Below, piece by piece: positions 61,011 to 64,000 of a stretch of 64,000 nt of DNA. Positions within the stretch are counted from its first letter, which is position 1, and each line of letters begins with the position of its first letter. The stretch is from Phormidium tenue FACHB-1050 (GTDB lineage: Bacteria > Cyanobacteriota > Cyanobacteriia > Pseudanabaenales > Pseudanabaenaceae): positions 1 through 64,000 of the forward strand of contig NZ_JACJQY010000024.1 in the NCBI RefSeq assembly GCF_014696925.1, written 5' to 3'. The notes beneath the pieces are model-generated. The model ran no database searches, was not told where the DNA came from, and was given only the letters and a program-made list of their open reading frames with translations. A program made the position numbers and the translations under genes.

Positions 61011-61370
61011 ATGTTGATCCAAAAATTGCTGGATTGTCCAGAGTTCATCGCTGGCGATTCGACCATATTGCGCGAATTATTGCATCCTGACAAACAGGCG
61101 ATTAACCTGCGTTATAGTCTTGCCCATGCCATTTTGCCAGTGGGCGAGACTTCGCAGCCACATTCACTGACAACTTCTGAGGTGTATTACATTCTCAGTG
61201 GCAGAGGAGAAATGCACATTGATGAAGAGATTCGTGAGATCGAATCTGGCGATGCAGTATATATTCCACCAGATGCAAAACAATTTCTCAAGAATATCGG
61301 TGATGAGCCAATTGTATTTATTTGTATCGTTGATCCTGCTTGGCGGAAAGAAGACGAAACCATTTATTAA
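61011..61370 (+). CDS. Cupin-domain protein
   Basis: This 119-residue single-domain cupin has motif 1 with PHSLTTSEVYYILSGRGEMHI (the His/Glu metal set) and motif 2 GDAVYIPPDAKQFLKN, where the final His ligand is replaced by Gln. It may be an isomerase, dioxygenase or binding protein. No substrate can be named. It lies 59 nt after def on the same strand. Confidence 0.85.
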   Translation: MLIQKLLDCPEFIAGDSTILRELLHPDKQAINLRYSLAHAILPVGETSQPHSLTTSEVYYILSGRGEMHIDEEIREIESGDAVYIPPDAKQFLKNIGDEPIVFICIVDPAWRKEDETIY

Positions 61371-61448
61371 AAACAGCCATGCAAAGCATGGCTGTTTTTG
61401 CCAGTCTTTTTAAGACGAGAGGCGGCGCTTCGCGCCGCCTCTCGTCTT
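61369..61448. terminator. Double hairpin between cupin and FAD oxidoreductase
   Basis: A perfect 14-bp stem AAAAACAGCCATGC (61369-61399, tip GC-AAA-GC) with a T-run serves the cupin gene. A perfect 17-bp stem AAGACGAGAGGCGGCGC (61412-61448, tip GC-TTC-GC) lies just beyond the minus-strand stop. Confidence 0.9.
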
Positions 61449-61451
61449 TTG

Positions 61452-63506
61452 TTACCAAATTTTCCAATCACTCCAATTGAGATTAAAAATAGAAGTGTCT
61501 GGGAAAGCGATCGCATTATTATTTTTTACTAGCATCTGTTGTAATTGCGAAAGCTTTGGACTCACTCGCGGTAAATCTTCAACTAATTGATAGGGAAGTA
61601 GTCCTTCAGCTAGTGCAAAGGATGCAGTCGTTGCAGCAGCGGCTCCCACTGACCACTCGTAGGAATGGACACGATAACCTGCGGCAACGATATAACTAAA
61701 GGCGATATTCTTACCAGATACGATCAGATTATCGACTTTTTGAGGAATTAGCGATCGCAAAGGAATTTGTCCTGGGAACGCTGGTCCATGACCGTTACGA
61801 ACTCCTGCTCTTTCAGTATTGCCAGCTTTTTCGACGGGATATTCGCTCAGGCAAGGATGGAAATCTAAATAATATTGAGCAATACCGATCGCATCAGGAT
61901 AAATCGTAGAACGAGTGCGGCGAGGAATCTTTTGAGGCTCAGTATTATTTCTAATAGCACTGGCTGACTCTACACCTGCTAGAGCTTTCCATAAACTGCG
62001 ATAGGTTTGCTCAGAGAGATTTTGGCGATAGGTTTCGGTACTAAAATCTACTTGTGATACATCGATTTCAGACATGCTGAAGCCTTCAGAATAGCCATAG
62101 GATGGACGACCGATAATTCTGCGAGACTCGCGAATGTAGGGATATTTGGACAGTCCATGCGAAGTTCCCATTGGCGAATCAAAGCCAGTCAGCAAACGGT
62201 GATTAGGGAAAGGCTTTTTCCAATCAGTTTTTTGCTGTGAGTCGGTTGTGCCTGCTACTAGCCAATAGTAGAAGCCAAGTGCAATTTCTTCACCACTTTT
62301 GAGGGTTTCCGTTCTTAAACCTCCCATCCATCCATTTGGCTCTAATTGCCCTAATTTTTGCAACTGCTCACGCGAATAAATGAGATTGTCTTTGTCAGTT
62401 CCCGGACGATAATCATTACCCCAAACCCAGTTCTGCATGGAGATATCCCCTGCTTTCATAGGCGAAACCCCAAAGGCATTCTTTTTCGGATTTTCAGTAG
62501 CGGCGCTCCAGATGCGTCGATAGGTAAAAATAGTGTCAAAGTTAGCCAGATTGGGCTTAGGGTCAGAGCCGTAATAGGGTAAGTAGCGATCGTAAAAACT
62601 GGGCTTTTGCTGTGGTTGAGCCTCAGCAGTTTGCTCCATGGCAAAGGTGTAGGTAAAGCCTTGTGTGCAGTATGGATCATTCTCGGTGACGGGCGATGAT
62701 GGATTGAGATGCGATCGCGGATCGAGACCCAAACGATAGGGAACATCGGCTAAAGCAATAATTTCCCCTGTTTCCGTCGAATCAATCACAAACCAATCAG
62801 TAGGACGCTTTTCATTACTGGCAAGCGGAATGAACCGAATAATTTGTTTGTTTAATCGTGATGAATTTTCGTAGCGATAAGCATCTTCAATGATTGATGA
62901 AAGTGGCTCAGTATTTAGCGGTGGTGTATTGGGTGCGGGACTATGTTGTATTGCGATCGCGCCATCAATCAGTTTTCCGTCAGTACTCATTTCCAGCTTT
63001 TTAATTACTGTATTCGGAAACCATTTCAATTTACCATTGCCCTTTTGCGCCGCTTCCTGCAACATTCCCACTAATATTTGCTGAGCAGTATTGGGAATGA
63101 AACAAGACACACTTACCCAACAATCTCCCGCGTTCAATTTGCCATAGTTCTGCTCAATCCTCTTGCGAAATTCTGTGTAACCTTGAGGGAAAAACCAGAG
63201 ATTGCGCTGTTTTTTTGCTTCATCTAAAGCCGATGTACCTTGAGCAGTTATCTGTCCACCGACCCAATCCGTAATCTCGGTCATGCAAACAGTACGACCT
63301 GCGAGTAATCCTTCGTAGGCAGTAGCTGTTCCTGCAACGCCACCACCCACAATCAGAATTTCACATTCTTCGCTACGATTTGGGGCTTTAGGAATAGAGG
63401 ACTGGGCGATCGCCTGATCAGTAAATACTGTCGCTAAAGAGACTGAGCCAATCGCAAAGATAAAGATCCGAACTGTAGAAGCGAGATTTTGCAATGATTT
63501 TGACAT
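61452..63506 (-). CDS. Exported FAD-dependent oxidoreductase
   Basis: This 684-residue flavoprotein has a Sec signal peptide (about 1-35, ending in AIAQ). Its dinucleotide-binding motif ILIVGGGVAGTATAYEGLLAG lies near 49-69, and WVGGQITAQGTSALDE near 82-97 matches FAD-dependent oxidoreductase family pfam12831. The C-terminal segment GKNIAFSYIVAAGYRVH completes the FAD site. The substrate is unknown. A periplasmic place for an FAD protein without a Tat motif is unusual. A 38-residue membrane ORF lies 32 nt upstream on the same strand. Confidence 0.85.
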   Translation of the reverse strand: MSKSLQNLASTVRIFIFAIGSVSLATVFTDQAIAQSSIPKAPNRSEECEILIVGGGVAGTATAYEGLLAGRTVCMTEITDWVGGQITAQGTSALDEAKKQRNLWFFPQGYTEFRKRIEQNYGKLNAGDCWVSVSCFIPNTAQQILVGMLQEAAQKGNGKLKWFPNTVIKKLEMSTDGKLIDGAIAIQHSPAPNTPPLNTEPLSSIIEDAYRYENSSRLNKQIIRFIPLASNEKRPTDWFVIDSTETGEIIALADVPYRLGLDPRSHLNPSSPVTENDPYCTQGFTYTFAMEQTAEAQPQQKPSFYDRYLPYYGSDPKPNLANFDTIFTYRRIWSAATENPKKNAFGVSPMKAGDISMQNWVWGNDYRPGTDKDNLIYSREQLQKLGQLEPNGWMGGLRTETLKSGEEIALGFYYWLVAGTTDSQQKTDWKKPFPNHRLLTGFDSPMGTSHGLSKYPYIRESRRIIGRPSYGYSEGFSMSEIDVSQVDFSTETYRQNLSEQTYRSLWKALAGVESASAIRNNTEPQKIPRRTRSTIYPDAIGIAQYYLDFHPCLSEYPVEKAGNTERAGVRNGHGPAFPGQIPLRSLIPQKVDNLIVSGKNIAFSYIVAAGYRVHSYEWSVGAAAATTASFALAEGLLPYQLVEDLPRVSPKLSQLQQMLVKNNNAIAFPDTSIFNLNWSDWKIW

Positions 63507-63538
63507 GTGTTTTTTTTGTTCACTAATATCAGCAGAAA

Positions 63539-63655
63539 TTAGTATTGAGCATACCAGTTACCCTTGGCATTATTAATGACTAGAGTCAGACAGAAAAGAA
63601 TTAATAATCCTGTAATTAGATAGACAAAAATAGAGAGAATCGCAAAACTAAACAT
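63539..63655 (-). CDS. Small single-pass membrane protein (38 aa)
   Basis: The minus strand encodes 38 residues: a hydrophobic helix (about 3-28, SIFVYLITGLLILFCLTLVI) and a polar tail NNAKGNWYAQY. GTAGG lies about 7 nt before ATG 63655. It sits 32 nt upstream of the FAD oxidoreductase on the same strand, so it may be a small partner or an unrelated thylakoid or plasma-membrane subunit. I cannot match it to a known photosystem or NDH small subunit. The helix plus Shine-Dalgarno plus spacing support it, but it is unproven. Confidence 0.5.
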   Translation of the reverse strand: MFSFAILSIFVYLITGLLILFCLTLVINNAKGNWYAQY

Positions 63656-63719
63656 AATTAACCTACCCTACAACAAATTTGTAGACTGAGCGAAGTTTCG
63701 AGCCACTCAATCCCGCTGG

Positions 63720-63857
63720 TATAGCTTTAGTCACTTGCAACAAATCAAAGCCCAAAAAGCGAGTGGCGGCGATTCGTGCCACCACTCGCTTTTTGGACAG
63801 GGAACCAATTTTTGATGGCGCGGCGAAGCCGCGCCATCAAAAATTGGTTCCCCGTCC
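63720..63857. repeat. Two large hairpins, one in a TATAGC-type flank
   Basis: TATAGC (63720-63725) leads to a CCAAAAAGCGAGTGG stem (63752-63796) with a disturbed tip. Directly after it a 25-bp perfect stem (63800-63852, tip GC-GAA-GC), extended by GGAC/GTCC to 63796-63857, belongs to the GGAACCAATTTTT family. Confidence 0.8.
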
Positions 63858-63887
63858 ATAGTTTTACCTTGCCTTAAACTCATGACG

Positions 63888-63930
63888 CTAAAGTTAGAAC
63901 TATCGTCAATCCTCACGAATCTAACTTTAG
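63888..63930. promoter_or_regulatory. 11-bp inverted repeat upstream of the Tat-exported gene
   Basis: CTAAAGTTAGA (63888-63898) and TCTAACTTTAG (63920-63930) are exact complements 21 nt apart and end 15 nt before the ATG at 63946. This is a candidate operator or leader hairpin. Confidence 0.45.
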
Positions 63931-63945
63931 AAAATTATTAAAAAC

Positions 63946-64000
63946 ATGACCATTAAACGCAGAGACTTCCTAACTTTTATCGGTGGAATTGGCGGAGCAA
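63946..64000 (+). CDS. Tat-exported protein, N-terminus only
   Basis: ATG 63946 opens a frame that leaves the window after 18 codons. The twin-arginine motif KRRDFLTF at residues 4-11 and the GG-rich start of a hydrophobic segment mark a Tat signal, so the mature protein is exported folded, probably with a cofactor. Phosphatases of the PhoX/PhoD type often begin this way in cyanobacteria, but nothing here identifies the enzyme. Confidence 0.65.
   Translation, partial: MTIKRRDFLTFIGGIGGA

Overview
The window comes from a cyanobacterial chromosome. The evidence is the allophycocyanin core operon (apcA-apcB-apcC), psaC, an NblA-type phycobilisome degradation protein, ndhD, an iron-uptake-type SLH/OprB porin and many GCGATCGC (HIP1-like) octamers. 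The gene content and repeat style suggest a Pseudanabaena-like, early-branching cyanobacterium; that genus assignment is inference. Genes are mostly single units or short operons on both strands. I see no rRNA, tRNA or CRISPR array.

Region 1-6.7 kb is an accessory-looking block, all on the minus strand. It holds the first codons of a probable transposase, a P-loop protein coupled to a Uma2 nuclease-fold protein, a GH19 lysozyme/chitinase with four N-terminal repeats, then three neighbouring genes that appear to be distant paralogues of an unnamed domain with a DGD motif, and two further unknowns. Region 6.7-17.5 kb has an ABC-transporter binding lipoprotein, RNase III, two family-2 glycosyltransferases followed by a zinc-ribbon protein, a lipase-like hydrolase, glucokinase, a HEAT-repeat (NblB-like) protein and the porin. 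Region 17.7-30.6 kb has a 1783-residue Hsp70-like protein, hisF, an FkbM methyltransferase, ndhD, an aminotransferase, lgt with a DUF2232 membrane protein, and a PedR-like LuxR regulator coupled to an unknown gene.

Region 30.7-38 kb is photosynthetic: a HAD hydrolase, nblA, apcCBA (minus strand), a TMEM14 protein, a LysM-M23 peptidase, an inositol-phosphatase-family enzyme, an aspartoacylase-like protein and psaC. Region 38-49 kb holds dxr, a type-4 uracil-DNA glycosylase with a DUF2288 gene, a PAS histidine kinase followed at once by a pentapeptide-repeat protein, a DMT transporter, a DUF1537 sugar-acid kinase, a second pentapeptide protein and a 31-residue lysine-rich micro-gene. Region 49-64 kb holds a low-complexity secreted protein, a PIN-PhoH protein, arsM plus a TVP38 membrane protein, a PAS-GGDEF-EAL protein, a CbiX chelatase, hflX, def, a cupin, an exported FAD oxidoreductase with a 38-residue membrane micro-gene, and the start of a Tat-exported protein.

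The most striking feature is between the genes. About forty long, nearly perfect hairpins occur, roughly one per 1.6 kb, and most have a tip of the form GC-NNN-GC. Stem sequences differ from site to site while the two arms of each stem match. Several hairpins sit inside longer inverted-repeat elements bounded by TATAGC...GCTATA or TATACCAA...TTGGTATA. Many overlap stop codons and probably serve as (often bidirectional) terminators. At hflX a 197-bp inverted-repeat element fills the upstream region, and the conserved protein N-terminus then begins at an ATC codon.
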